Shown piece by piece: positions 21,959 to 29,611 of a DNA stretch of 35,139 nt. The DNA is taken from the NCBI GenBank assembly GCA_050946655.1, contig JBMNVE010000016.1, positions 1-35,139 on the forward strand, read 5' to 3'. Numbering within the stretch: the first letter of the stretch is position 1; the number at the start of each line of letters is the position of its first letter. A program made the position numbers and the translations under genes. Origin of the DNA: JAXGRD01 sp050946655. GTDB lineage: Bacteria > Bacillota > Clostridia > Peptostreptococcales > Anaerovoracaceae. The notes below the pieces were generated by a model. It saw nothing but the letters and a program-made list of their open reading frames with translations. It did not search any database and was not told the origin of the DNA.

Positions 21959-23371
21959 ATGTCTGAAAACAAAGCTGTGGAATCCAGCCAAAACAAAGAA
22001 GCCCAATTCGGACTACTCCCGGTTCTGAAACATGAGCGAATTTGGGGATTCCTAGATTACACATACACTAATGTTAGTTTTGCAATAGCTACGTGGGCAT
22101 TTCTTATTGGTGGTAACATCGCAATGTTTGTTAATTTCAAAGAAGCTCTCATTGCTACGTTCGCTGGTAATTTAATCGCCGTGTTAATAATGGCGGCAGC
22201 TACCACCACACCATCATCCAAGTATGGGTTTGACATTTACACAGGATTTAGAAGCTTCTTTGGGAGCAAAGGGAATGTAATTATTCTAGGGATAATCACG
22301 ATTGTACAAGTTGCATGGGTAGCAATACTCTCTATTATGTTCGGAAGAGCCGTGATGAACGTGGTAACCGCGGTGTTTGGAATAAAGTTTTCAAATACAT
22401 GGTTTGTAACAATAATGGGCATAGTTTCTGTTTTTATCTGTTGGGCAATCGTATGTAAAGGGCCCGGCTTAATGAGATTAATGAATCGAATTATTGCACC
22501 TTGCTTATTTGTCGTAATGGTTGTAATGATTGTAATATTGAATAATTCCGTCGGATTTTCTGAAATCATGTCGGCAAATCCAATTGTTCCTTTTGATAAT
22601 AAATGGCTTAATTTCATGATTGCCTTTGAACTTAATCTTGGTGCGGGTTTCTCTTGGCTTCCCAATATGGGAGGGCTGGCAAGAATCACGAAAAATGCAA
22701 GGGCATCCTATTGGCCCAATTTGATTGGCCTTGTAGGCGCCGCAACCTTTGGAACAATGATTGGTGTTAGCACTGCGCTAGTACTAAACAGCACCGACCC
22801 AACAGAATGGATGGTTCCTCTTGCTGGACCGGCACTCGGGATTGCAGCTTTAGGCTTTATCTGCTTTGCAAACTTAGCAGCTAACACTGTCGTTTCCTAC
22901 AACTTCTGCCTTGGGTTAAAGCAAGTGCACTTTTTTATGAAGCAGAGTTGGGTGAAAACAACCGGGATATTCTTCTTGCCCGTACTAGTGTTATTATTTT
23001 GGCCAAATCAGCTATACAATAATTTCTATATCCTGCTTGCATTTGCTTGCACGTTATACGCACCACTATCCGCAATATACTTAATAGATTATTTTTTGCT
23101 TAGAAAGCAGAATATTAGCTTAAGAGATATCTATAACAGGTCGGAAACTTCCGGCTACTACTATTGGAATGGCGTAAATTGGGTCACGGTGCTTGTGTTT
23201 GTTTTAGGCATGGCATCCTATATTGCCTTCCTGAATCCCCTAACATTAGTGCCGAACAATCCACTTTTCTCGTATATCACCGCCACAGGATTTTCATTTA
23301 TTTTTACTGCAGCCCTCTACTATATAGCTACAAAATTCTTTGTGATATCAAAAGGGAAAGGAAACTATTGA
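21959..23371 (+). CDS. NCS1-family permease (cytosine/purine/hydantoin type)
   Basis: A 470-residue membrane protein with about 12 hydrophobic segments. The opening RIWGFLDYTYTNVSFAIATW, with GNLIAVLIM after it, and the mid-region FELNLGAGFSWLPNMGGLAR are typical of the nucleobase:cation symporter-1 family, which imports cytosine, purines, allantoin, hydantoins or thiamine-like rings with Na+ or H+. The late IYLIDYFLLRKQNISLRDIY, with YYYWNGVNW after it, also fits. The substrate cannot be told by eye, but its operon partners (ureohydrolase and alcohol dehydrogenase) and the nitrilases opposite suggest a nitrogen-rich small molecule. Its start is unusual because a hairpin separates the ribosome binding site from the ATG. 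Confidence 0.83.
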   Translation: MSENKAVESSQNKEAQFGLLPVLKHERIWGFLDYTYTNVSFAIATWAFLIGGNIAMFVNFKEALIATFAGNLIAVLIMAAATTTPSSKYGFDIYTGFRSFFGSKGNVIILGIITIVQVAWVAILSIMFGRAVMNVVTAVFGIKFSNTWFVTIMGIVSVFICWAIVCKGPGLMRLMNRIIAPCLFVVMVVMIVILNNSVGFSEIMSANPIVPFDNKWLNFMIAFELNLGAGFSWLPNMGGLARITKNARASYWPNLIGLVGAATFGTMIGVSTALVLNSTDPTEWMVPLAGPALGIAALGFICFANLAANTVVSYNFCLGLKQVHFFMKQSWVKTTGIFFLPVLVLLFWPNQLYNNFYILLAFACTLYAPLSAIYLIDYFLLRKQNISLRDIYNRSETSGYYYWNGVNWVTVLVFVLGMASYIAFLNPLTLVPNNPLFSYITATGFSFIFTAALYYIATKFFVISKGKGNY

Positions 23372-23406
23372 AGGATATTTAAAATAATAATGAAAGGAAG
23401 GAAAGT

Positions 23407-24558
23407 ATGTTTGCCGAATACAATCATAAAACAAAAGTAATATTTGGCCTTGGGGCTATTTCCGAATTGGGATCCGAAGCTGAGAAATATGGGAAAAAGG
23501 CAATGATTCTGTGCGATCAGGGGGTTATTCAAGCAGGGATTTTAGAAAAAGCGACTAAAGCCCTTACCGAAAAAAATATTTCATACATGATTTTTGACCA
23601 AATAAAGCCAAACCCCCGAGATGAGGACTGCGATAAAGCCGCAAAAATTGCCGAGGAAGCAGGAGCAGATATAATTATTGGTCTAGGTGGCGGCAGTGCA
23701 ATGGACACAGCAAAGGCAGCGGCTCTCGTGGTGACAAATGGGGGCCCAACAAAAAAATGGGATTGGAAATTGCTTGATAAGGAAATGCTTCCCGTGATTT
23801 GCGTCCCCACTACATCAGGGACTGGTAGCGAAGTAACCTTCTGTGCAGTGATTACTGACAAGGAGAGAGAATACAAAATGAGTATGTTCGATCCTGAGAA
23901 TTTGGTGCCAAAAGTTGCTATCGTGGATCCCGAACTCACTTTTACTCTCCCTGCATCCCTAACCGCCTCAACAGGAGTGGATGCATTGACTCATGCTATC
24001 GAAGCATATACATCGAAGTTAGCACATCCTTTGACAGACGGCTATGCTCTCCATGCAATCAGGCTAATATCAGAAAATCTGGAGGACGCCTTCAAAGACC
24101 CCTCCAACGCTATAGCTCGATCCAACATGATGATTGCGAGCCTGATGGCTGGGATTGCTTTCATCAATTCAAACGTTGGTGCCGTACATGCAATCTCTGA
24201 AACAGTAGGTGGAAAATATGATACCCCACACGGAATTGCCAACTCAATATTCCTTCCCTTCGTTATGGAATACAACGCAGTCACTATGCCTGAAAAACAT
24301 TCTGAGATCGCATCCTATTTGGGTGTTGAAAAAGGTAGCAAGACCCTAGAAGAGCACGCCAAGGCAGGAATTGATTACATCAAATCGCTAAATGCACGTC
24401 TGAACATACCAACCATGAAAGACTTAGGCTATATATCTTCTGATGATTTTGCGCTGATTGCCGAACGCTCTTCAAAAAATGCTCTGTCCGATGATAATGG
24501 TAGGGAAATAAATAAGGAAGGCTATCTCAGCATCTTGGAAGCCGCTTATGGTATTTGA
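23407..24558 (+). CDS. iron-containing alcohol dehydrogenase
   Basis: A 383-residue group III alcohol dehydrogenase. The nucleotide loop is GGGSAMDTAKAAA (94-106), then PTTSGTGSEVT, and the four metal ligands appear as Asp192 and His196 (DALTHAIEAY), His261 (GAVHAISETVGG) and His275 (DTPHGIANS). It interconverts an alcohol and an aldehyde with NAD(P)H. Members include 4-hydroxybutyrate and 1,3-propanediol dehydrogenases; the substrate here is not decided by sequence. AGGAAGG precedes the ATG, 35 nt after the permease stop, and the gene ends the plus-strand operon before a bidirectional hairpin. A role in reducing a semialdehyde formed in the same pathway is inference. Confidence 0.9.
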   Translation: MFAEYNHKTKVIFGLGAISELGSEAEKYGKKAMILCDQGVIQAGILEKATKALTEKNISYMIFDQIKPNPRDEDCDKAAKIAEEAGADIIIGLGGGSAMDTAKAAALVVTNGGPTKKWDWKLLDKEMLPVICVPTTSGTGSEVTFCAVITDKEREYKMSMFDPENLVPKVAIVDPELTFTLPASLTASTGVDALTHAIEAYTSKLAHPLTDGYALHAIRLISENLEDAFKDPSNAIARSNMMIASLMAGIAFINSNVGAVHAISETVGGKYDTPHGIANSIFLPFVMEYNAVTMPEKHSEIASYLGVEKGSKTLEEHAKAGIDYIKSLNARLNIPTMKDLGYISSDDFALIAERSSKNALSDDNGREINKEGYLSILEAAYGI

Positions 24559-24610
24559 AGACAATTCCATCTAGCGTTAAAATAGCCATTTGTTTTCCCG
24601 ATAATCTTAA

Positions 24611-24649
24611 TAACAGCCTGCTGTTAGTTTTCATAGCAGCAGGCTGTTA
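24611..24649. terminator. bidirectional hairpin between convergent operons
   Basis: TAACAGCCTGCTG (24611-24623) pairs perfectly with CAGCAGGCTGTTA (24637-24649), 13 bp with a 13-nt loop. It lies between the plus-strand dehydrogenase and the minus-strand nitrilase, with T-rich sequence following on the minus strand. Confidence 0.8.
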
Positions 24650-24683
24650 ACGATGGAACAAATCCGTATAATCGCAAGAAATA

Positions 24684-25730
24684 TTACATTTTCCTTGAGA
24701 AGTTAAAGTCACTCATCTTAACTAAGTAGTCATCCTCTACATCTTTAAACAGTAATTTCACCAAATCAGGTCGAGAATAGTGGCCCATTGCATCAAATGA
24801 ATGTTTTGCCAATTTGATTAAACTTGCATCTAAATCAGCAGTAATCAATGTTTCTTCATCATATATTGGCTCCACAATATAGCACCCGAATGGATCGACA
24901 ATGGAGCTCCCCCCATTTGCCCAGTCCCAATTGGTTTTTTCCTTGTATGGAAAAGTGTCCGGCACTAGATGTTTTGGCATGATTGCGCAAGCGCTTAGCA
25001 CAAATCCTTGTGTCTCAAAACCATGACATCTGATAGCTGGCTCGATATCGCTTGTATTGTAGCTTTTAGGGTTTTTCTTTTCTTCATCAACGACCGTCAT
25101 CTCCCCTACCGGCATTCCAGAGAAAGTTCCCGGCCAACTTGCAATATGGATTTCTTCTCCTTGACAAGCCAAAATCCCCCTCATCAAAATCATGTGGTTT
25201 TCCCAACACACTAGGCCTCCCACTCTTCCAATATCCATGTTCTTAACCATAAGGTTTTCTCCGCCTTGCCCCATTCCATGAAAACATCTTTCGGTATTGG
25301 TAGGCACTACTTTACGATGCTTTCCAACGATTTCTCCTTTTCGATCAAAAAATATCATACTGTTGTATAGCGTTCTAGAGCCTGGCCTATCATCCAGCTC
25401 CGTACATCCCATGACAACATTGATGTTGGCTTCTCTCGCCGCTCACCCAATCACTTCTGTGTCTTTGGACCCAACTACTACGGCATTATCTTGAAAGGCC
25501 AAATTAACTTCTGCAAAAGCATCTATCGGATCATTAGGCCCTTCTTGCCAATATGGAAAGGCTGGAATAAACGACTCAGGAAACGCAATAATATCTGCGT
25601 TTCCTCTTCCAGCTTCTAAAATATATTTAATCGCTTTGTCGATAGTCTTTCCTTTGTCCATAAAAACGGGTGCAATTTGTGCAATCGCTGCTTTTACAAT
25701 TCCTTTGCCATTAAACACTTCCTTTTTCAT
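24684..25730 (-). pseudogene. nitrilase interrupted by one in-frame TGA
   Basis: Read as one frame of 348 codons, with the usual nitrilase length. Catalytic residues are all present: Glu52 (AFPESFIPAFPYW), a Lys near 140 (GKHRKVVPTNTER) and a Cys near 175 (GGLVCWENHMIL), and the C-terminal GHYSRPDLVKLLF is typical. Codon 96 (25443-25445) is TGA, in IG-stop-AAREANINVV, a surface helix far from the active site. A CGA or GGA codon would need one base change. The downstream ATG at 25412 has no ribosome binding site. GAAGGAGG precedes the first ATG. It follows the C-N hydrolase gene by 80 nt. It may be a recent nonsense mutation, a sequencing error or readthrough; selenocysteine seems unlikely. 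Nitrilases turn a nitrile into acid and ammonia. Confidence 0.8.
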
Positions 25731-25810
25731 CCTCGACCTCCTTCATGTAAACCAGTCTTTTCTTAAGGCTTGTATTAATAACTGCACACGATATTGCAAC
25801 CTTAACTGAG

Positions 25811-26635
25811 TTAAAAGTCCTTCCGGATCAATTCCTCATATGTTTCAGGATTTCTGTCTTTTAATAATGCATAGTATCCATTTCTTAAATCAGGCAGTAT
25901 ATCCAAGTCAACGGCTCCCACGATTACCTCTTCTCCATCGCCCGCTTCAACAATCGACCGCCCAATCGGACCAACAATCTTGCTTTTTCCAAAAAAGCGC
26001 AAATTTCTATCTTTGCCTACATGATTTACCGCCGCAATATATACTACATTATCAAAGGACCTTGCAGCATGGACGATATCCCAGTCACCGCCGTTTGGTT
26101 CTTCCCAGGCCGCCGGTACTGCGATAATTTCAGCACCCTTTAATGCCAAAATCCTTGCAACTTCGGGGAATGCAGAATCCCAGCAAATCATGATCCCAAT
26201 TTTTCCTATTTTGGTGTCATAAACCTGATAGTTGGATCCCTTCTTTAAATAAAATGTTTCTTCCCCTTCCACTAGATGAGATTTTCTATAGCTTCCAAGT
26301 GGTTTTCCCTGATCATCAATTAAGGCCGCACTGTTATATATCCTTTTTTTGCTATCCTCTAGGACTTCTTCCAAAAATCCAAACACTATATGTATTCCAA
26401 ATTTTTTTGCGACTTCAGACATTTTATCGATGGATTCCCCCGAAGGAAAAGGCTCCGCCATAGATTCGTACATTTCTCCGCATTCATATCCTGTCACAGC
26501 AAGTTCAGGAAAAACAACAAGGTCTACACTTTTTTCCTGCATTATTATTTCAATTGTTTTTATCATTTTGTCAATATTATTTGTTTTTTTTCCCAACTCA
26601 GACTGCATCTGCACACAGGCAATACTCACATCCAT
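25811..26635 (-). CDS. carbon-nitrogen hydrolase (amidase branch of the nitrilase superfamily)
   Basis: A 274-residue enzyme with the Glu-Lys-Cys triad: Glu44 (VFPELAVTGYE), Lys118 (YRKSHLVEGEE) and Cys151 (IMICWDSAFPE). Size and motifs fit omega-amidases, N-carbamoylputrescine amidases or similar C-N hydrolases rather than true nitrilases. It begins at ATG 26635 (AAGGGAG upstream) and is first in the minus-strand unit read from the sigma-54 promoter at 26686-26701, with the nitrilase behind it. A carbamoyl- or amide-hydrolysing step in the same pathway as the ureohydrolase across the terminator is a reasonable guess only. Confidence 0.88.
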   Translation of the reverse strand: MDVSIACVQMQSELGKKTNNIDKMIKTIEIIMQEKSVDLVVFPELAVTGYECGEMYESMAEPFPSGESIDKMSEVAKKFGIHIVFGFLEEVLEDSKKRIYNSAALIDDQGKPLGSYRKSHLVEGEETFYLKKGSNYQVYDTKIGKIGIMICWDSAFPEVARILALKGAEIIAVPAAWEEPNGGDWDIVHAARSFDNVVYIAAVNHVGKDRNLRFFGKSKIVGPIGRSIVEAGDGEEVIVGAVDLDILPDLRNGYYALLKDRNPETYEELIRKDF

Positions 26636-26685
26636 TGATTTCTCCCTTCATATTTTAATACGGAATATCTTTACCTTTATGTTTA

Positions 26686-26701
26686 AGCAATTATCATGCC
26701 A
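26686..26701 (-). promoter_or_regulatory. sigma-54 (-24/-12) promoter of the C-N hydrolase/nitrilase unit
   Basis: Minus strand TGGCATGATAATTGCT matches TGGCAYG-N4-TTGCW with ten bases between GG and GC. It lies about 50 bp before the C-N hydrolase start and downstream of the PAS/AAA+ activator gene. Confidence 0.85.
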
Positions 26702-26712
26702 ACAATTCGGTC

Positions 26713-26725
26713 CTGTGAATCACAG
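26713..26725. promoter_or_regulatory. 13-bp palindrome just upstream of the sigma-54 promoter
   Basis: CTGTGA, central A, TCACAG: six-bp perfect arms, ending 12 bp before the -24 element. It could be a site for a second regulator or for the activator; CRP-type spacing is absent. Confidence 0.4.
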
Positions 26726-26765
26726 CTATTTCATCACTCTTTCAAAAAATCCGTTGCATTGGCAT

Positions 26766-28163
26766 TCACTTCTGAATACCTTCTTCTCCGTCCACATATT
26801 TTTTGATCTTACGGTATGCGGTGGGCTGGCTGATGTTGAGGGCTTTTCCCACTTCCGTGGAACTTTTGTACTTCTCATAGGCTCCCCGAATGATTTCTCC
26901 CTCAAAGGCTTCTAAGGCCAATGTCAGATCGCCCTCCACATCCTTTTTTGATTTCTCCGAACAGGTCAAAGAAGGCGGGAGCATCTGGCAGGTCAGAATA
27001 TTTTCATTTGTTGTGACTGCCACTCTTTCGATCACATTGGCCAACTGCCTGACATTCCCGGGCCAATGGTACTCCATGAACGCCTCTAACGCATTGGGGT
27101 GAAATTCCTTCTCCTTGTCGTACTTTTCGTTGAATTCTTTCAGGAAGAATTGGCTCAAGGGAACGATATCTTTCTGTCGCTCCTTGAGGGTCGGAATATT
27201 TAAACTGACCACGTTTAGGCGGTAGTATAGGTCCCTTCGGAAGGAACCTTCATCCACCATTTGCTCCAGATCCTTATTGGTAGCGGTTAGGAGGCGAAAG
27301 TCCACCGCCACCGTCTTGGTGCCGCCCACGCGCACGATCTCTTTATCCTGAATGGTCTTCAGCAACTTCGCCTGGAGCGTCATGGGCATTTCGGAAATTT
27401 CATCCAGCAACAAGGTACCGCCTTCCGCCATTTCCACCAGCCCTTTCTTTCCACCTTTCCCTGCCCCGGTAAAGGCTCCCTCTTCGTACCCGAAAAGTTC
27501 ACTTTCCAGCAAGGTGTCGGGGATCGCTGCACAGTTAATATCCACAAAGGGCCCGCAGCACCTCCTGCTCCTCTTATGGATCTCTCTGGCCAGCATGGTC
27601 TTGCCCACACCGGAAGCACCCAGCAACAGTACGTTCACATCAAAATCCGCCACCTGATTGATGGTGGCCATGATTTCCTCCATTTCCGGAGACTCACTGA
27701 GAATCTTCTGCTCCCCGTTTGCCTTTTTTCGCAGCCGCTGAATCTCTCGCTCATATTTTTCCACCTTGTTGTTCAGTTGACAAAAGCGAGCCTGGAGACG
27801 GGTGATTTCCGTAATGTCCCGAGAAAAGCTCACCACAAACTTTATGTTTTTCTCTTCATCAAAGATGGGGATTGCCGTGACCAGAATGTCTTCCCCCCTC
27901 CTGGTCTTTTGGGGCATGGTCACTTCCGACTTTCTGCGCAAGACCAAAGCGACAATAGAGGGAGCGAAGTATCCATCCTCTTCCAGCTGAAATACTGTGC
28001 TGCCGGTGGCCTCTTCAATGCTGATTCCGTACACCTGTTCAAAGGTAGGGTTGACTTTCAATACTACCCCCTGATTATCAGCGATGAGCAACTCTTCATG
28101 CATGGCGTCTAAAATAATGTCTACGTTCTCCCGTAAAAGAATATCCACCTCTTCTTTATTCAT
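26766..28163 (-). CDS. PAS-domain sigma-54-dependent transcriptional activator
   Basis: A 465-residue regulator. Residues about 12-120 form a PAS sensor domain (LLIADNQGVVLKVNPTFEQV), a short coiled coil follows (about 120-150), then the AAA+ domain: Walker A GASGVGKT (182-189), sigma-54 contact loop GAFTGA (229-234), Walker B GGTLLLDEIS and the second-region WPGNVRQLANVIERV. The end carries a Fis-type helix-turn-helix, SSTEVGKALNISQPTAYRKI. It should activate sigma-54 promoters on binding a small ligand in the PAS domain. Two such promoters are in the window (20594 and 26701) and it is next to the second, so it is the obvious controller of both units. Its own promoter is sigma-A type. GC content is host-like, unlike its presumed targets. 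Confidence 0.93.
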   Translation of the reverse strand: MNKEEVDILLRENVDIILDAMHEELLIADNQGVVLKVNPTFEQVYGISIEEATGSTVFQLEEDGYFAPSIVALVLRRKSEVTMPQKTRRGEDILVTAIPIFDEEKNIKFVVSFSRDITEITRLQARFCQLNNKVEKYEREIQRLRKKANGEQKILSESPEMEEIMATINQVADFDVNVLLLGASGVGKTMLAREIHKRSRRCCGPFVDINCAAIPDTLLESELFGYEEGAFTGAGKGGKKGLVEMAEGGTLLLDEISEMPMTLQAKLLKTIQDKEIVRVGGTKTVAVDFRLLTATNKDLEQMVDEGSFRRDLYYRLNVVSLNIPTLKERQKDIVPLSQFFLKEFNEKYDKEKEFHPNALEAFMEYHWPGNVRQLANVIERVAVTTNENILTCQMLPPSLTCSEKSKKDVEGDLTLALEAFEGEIIRGAYEKYKSSTEVGKALNISQPTAYRKIKKYVDGEEGIQK

Positions 28164-28190
28164 TTAGATATACCTCCTATTCATCTATGA

Positions 28191-28219
28191 ATCATAACAC
28201 GAACATCACCCTTCCACAA
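28191..28219 (-). promoter_or_regulatory. sigma-A promoter of the sigma-54 activator gene
   Basis: Minus strand TTGTGG (28214-28219), 17-bp spacer, TATGAT (28191-28196), about 28 bp before the start codon. Confidence 0.75.
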
Positions 28220-28266
28220 CCGGGAAGATAAATTTCACGATCCATCCCGTCACAGCATGTCCCCAC

Positions 28267-28304
28267 TTAAAAATCCGGCTCTCGCGCTGAGCGCTGAGCC
28301 GGAT
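28267..28304 (-). terminator. terminator after the class V aminotransferase gene
   Basis: On the minus strand ATCCGGCTC (28296-28304) pairs with GAGCCGGAT (28273-28281), followed by a TTTT tract. It separates the aminotransferase unit from the regulator gene. Confidence 0.88.
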
Positions 28305-28316
28305 CCGGTTATTTCT

Positions 28317-29597
28317 TTACTTGGATGTGAACTCTTTCATGGCATCGAGGAAGCGGTCCACCTCGCTTTCCAGATTGTAGGGTGCGAAGCCCACCCGCAA
28401 CAGGCCGCCTTCATCTTCAAGCCCCCAAACATGGTTGATGATCTCAATGGCGTAGTAATCTCCGTCCCAAGTGAAGAACCCCCTTTCCGCCAGGAACTTG
28501 GCCACTTCATTGGTGTGATGCCCTTCCACAAGGAAGCTCACCGTTGATGTTCGCTCACTTCCTTCCGGAGGTCCGTAAACCTTCACCCCCGGCATGGCCG
28601 AAACTCCCTCTCGAAGCTTCTTGGCAAGGGGCTCCTCATAGGCATCAATAGCCATCATCCCCGCAACGATATTTTTCCTTCTCTCGGAAGCACCCGATAA
28701 GGCTTCCATTTCCTTCAGAAAATACTCCCTGTGTCGCTTTCCGATATCAGCAATAAACTCCACCGCTTCCGCCGCTCCGCAGGCAGCTTCCTTTGACGGG
28801 GTTCCGGTCTCAAACTTCCAAGGCATTTCCGTGTTGTCGTTGGCCATAACTCTGATGGATTTTATCTTGTCCCCCAACTCCTTTTTCACATAAGTGATTC
28901 CAAGGTGCGGGCCAAAGAACTTGTAGGAAGAACAGTGAAGAATATCCATCCCCACCTCTCTCACATCGATGACCTTATGGGGAGCATAGTGGACCGCATC
29001 CACCACGACGATAGCACCGTACCCATGTGCCACATCTACATATTTCTTTACATCGGTAATGGTGCCGCAGGCATTGGCGGCCCAGTTGATTGCGACTACC
29101 TTTGTCTTCTCGGAAATCTTCTGCTCAAAATCCGAAAAGCGAAGCGTTGCCGTATCGGGATCCACCGCTACATTTTTCACCACGATTCCGAAATCCTCCA
29201 AGGTCCTCCAGGGAGAACGATTGCCTTCATGGTCTATCTCTGTGATAATGACCTCATCTCCCGGCTCCATGGACTGGAGCAGCCCAAAGGCGACTTTGAA
29301 GTTGTTTGTGGAAGTGTTTTCGCCGAAGGCCACCTCATCGGCGGAGCAGTTGAAAAAGTCCGCATAAGCTTCCTTTGCCGCTAAGTAAAGCCCGTCACTT
29401 TCCATGGAGGTGGCGTAGACTCCCCCGGCATTGGCGTTGTGATAGTATAGGTAATCATTGATTTTATCCACTACCCTTTTAGGGACCTGTGTGCCTCCGG
29501 GGCCATCCAGAAACGCCGCGGGGTAGCCGTTGACCGTTCTGGATAAAGCCGGAAACTGCATCCTCACGTAATCGATGTCGAATTGAAACTTCTTCAT
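28317..29597 (-). CDS. class V aminotransferase (cysteine desulfurase-like)
   Basis: A 426-residue PLP enzyme of the class V fold. Visible are AAFLDGPGGTQVPKRVVDKI near the N terminus, ENTSTNNFKVAFGL, ITEIDHEGNRSPW, VVDAVHYAPHKVIDV (Asp pairing the pyridine nitrogen) and the PLP-lysine region SSYKFFGPHLG. HAPH in true desulfurases appears here as HYAPH. It belongs to the cysteine-desulfurase-like group that also includes isopenicillin-N epimerase types; the reaction is not certain, and the small mobile loop with an active cysteine cannot be recognised. It is 14 nt behind the homoserine dehydrogenase gene, so both serve one pathway, perhaps sulfur or threonine/homoserine metabolism (inference). 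Confidence 0.82.
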   Translation of the reverse strand: MKKFQFDIDYVRMQFPALSRTVNGYPAAFLDGPGGTQVPKRVVDKINDYLYYHNANAGGVYATSMESDGLYLAAKEAYADFFNCSADEVAFGENTSTNNFKVAFGLLQSMEPGDEVIITEIDHEGNRSPWRTLEDFGIVVKNVAVDPDTATLRFSDFEQKISEKTKVVAINWAANACGTITDVKKYVDVAHGYGAIVVVDAVHYAPHKVIDVREVGMDILHCSSYKFFGPHLGITYVKKELGDKIKSIRVMANDNTEMPWKFETGTPSKEAACGAAEAVEFIADIGKRHREYFLKEMEALSGASERRKNIVAGMMAIDAYEEPLAKKLREGVSAMPGVKVYGPPEGSERTSTVSFLVEGHHTNEVAKFLAERGFFTWDGDYYAIEIINHVWGLEDEGGLLRVGFAPYNLESEVDRFLDAMKEFTSK

Positions 29598-29611
29598 ATA
29601 CTTTCCTCCTT

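Noticed and set aside
25443..25445. TGA as a selenocysteine codon in the nitrilase
   Set aside because: The residue is not catalytic, nitrilases are not known selenoproteins, and only weak stems (GGC/GCC and an AACAT/ATGTT palindrome) follow.
26713..26725. CRP site
   Set aside because: TGTGA and TCACA overlap around a single central base instead of the 6-bp spacer of a CRP site.
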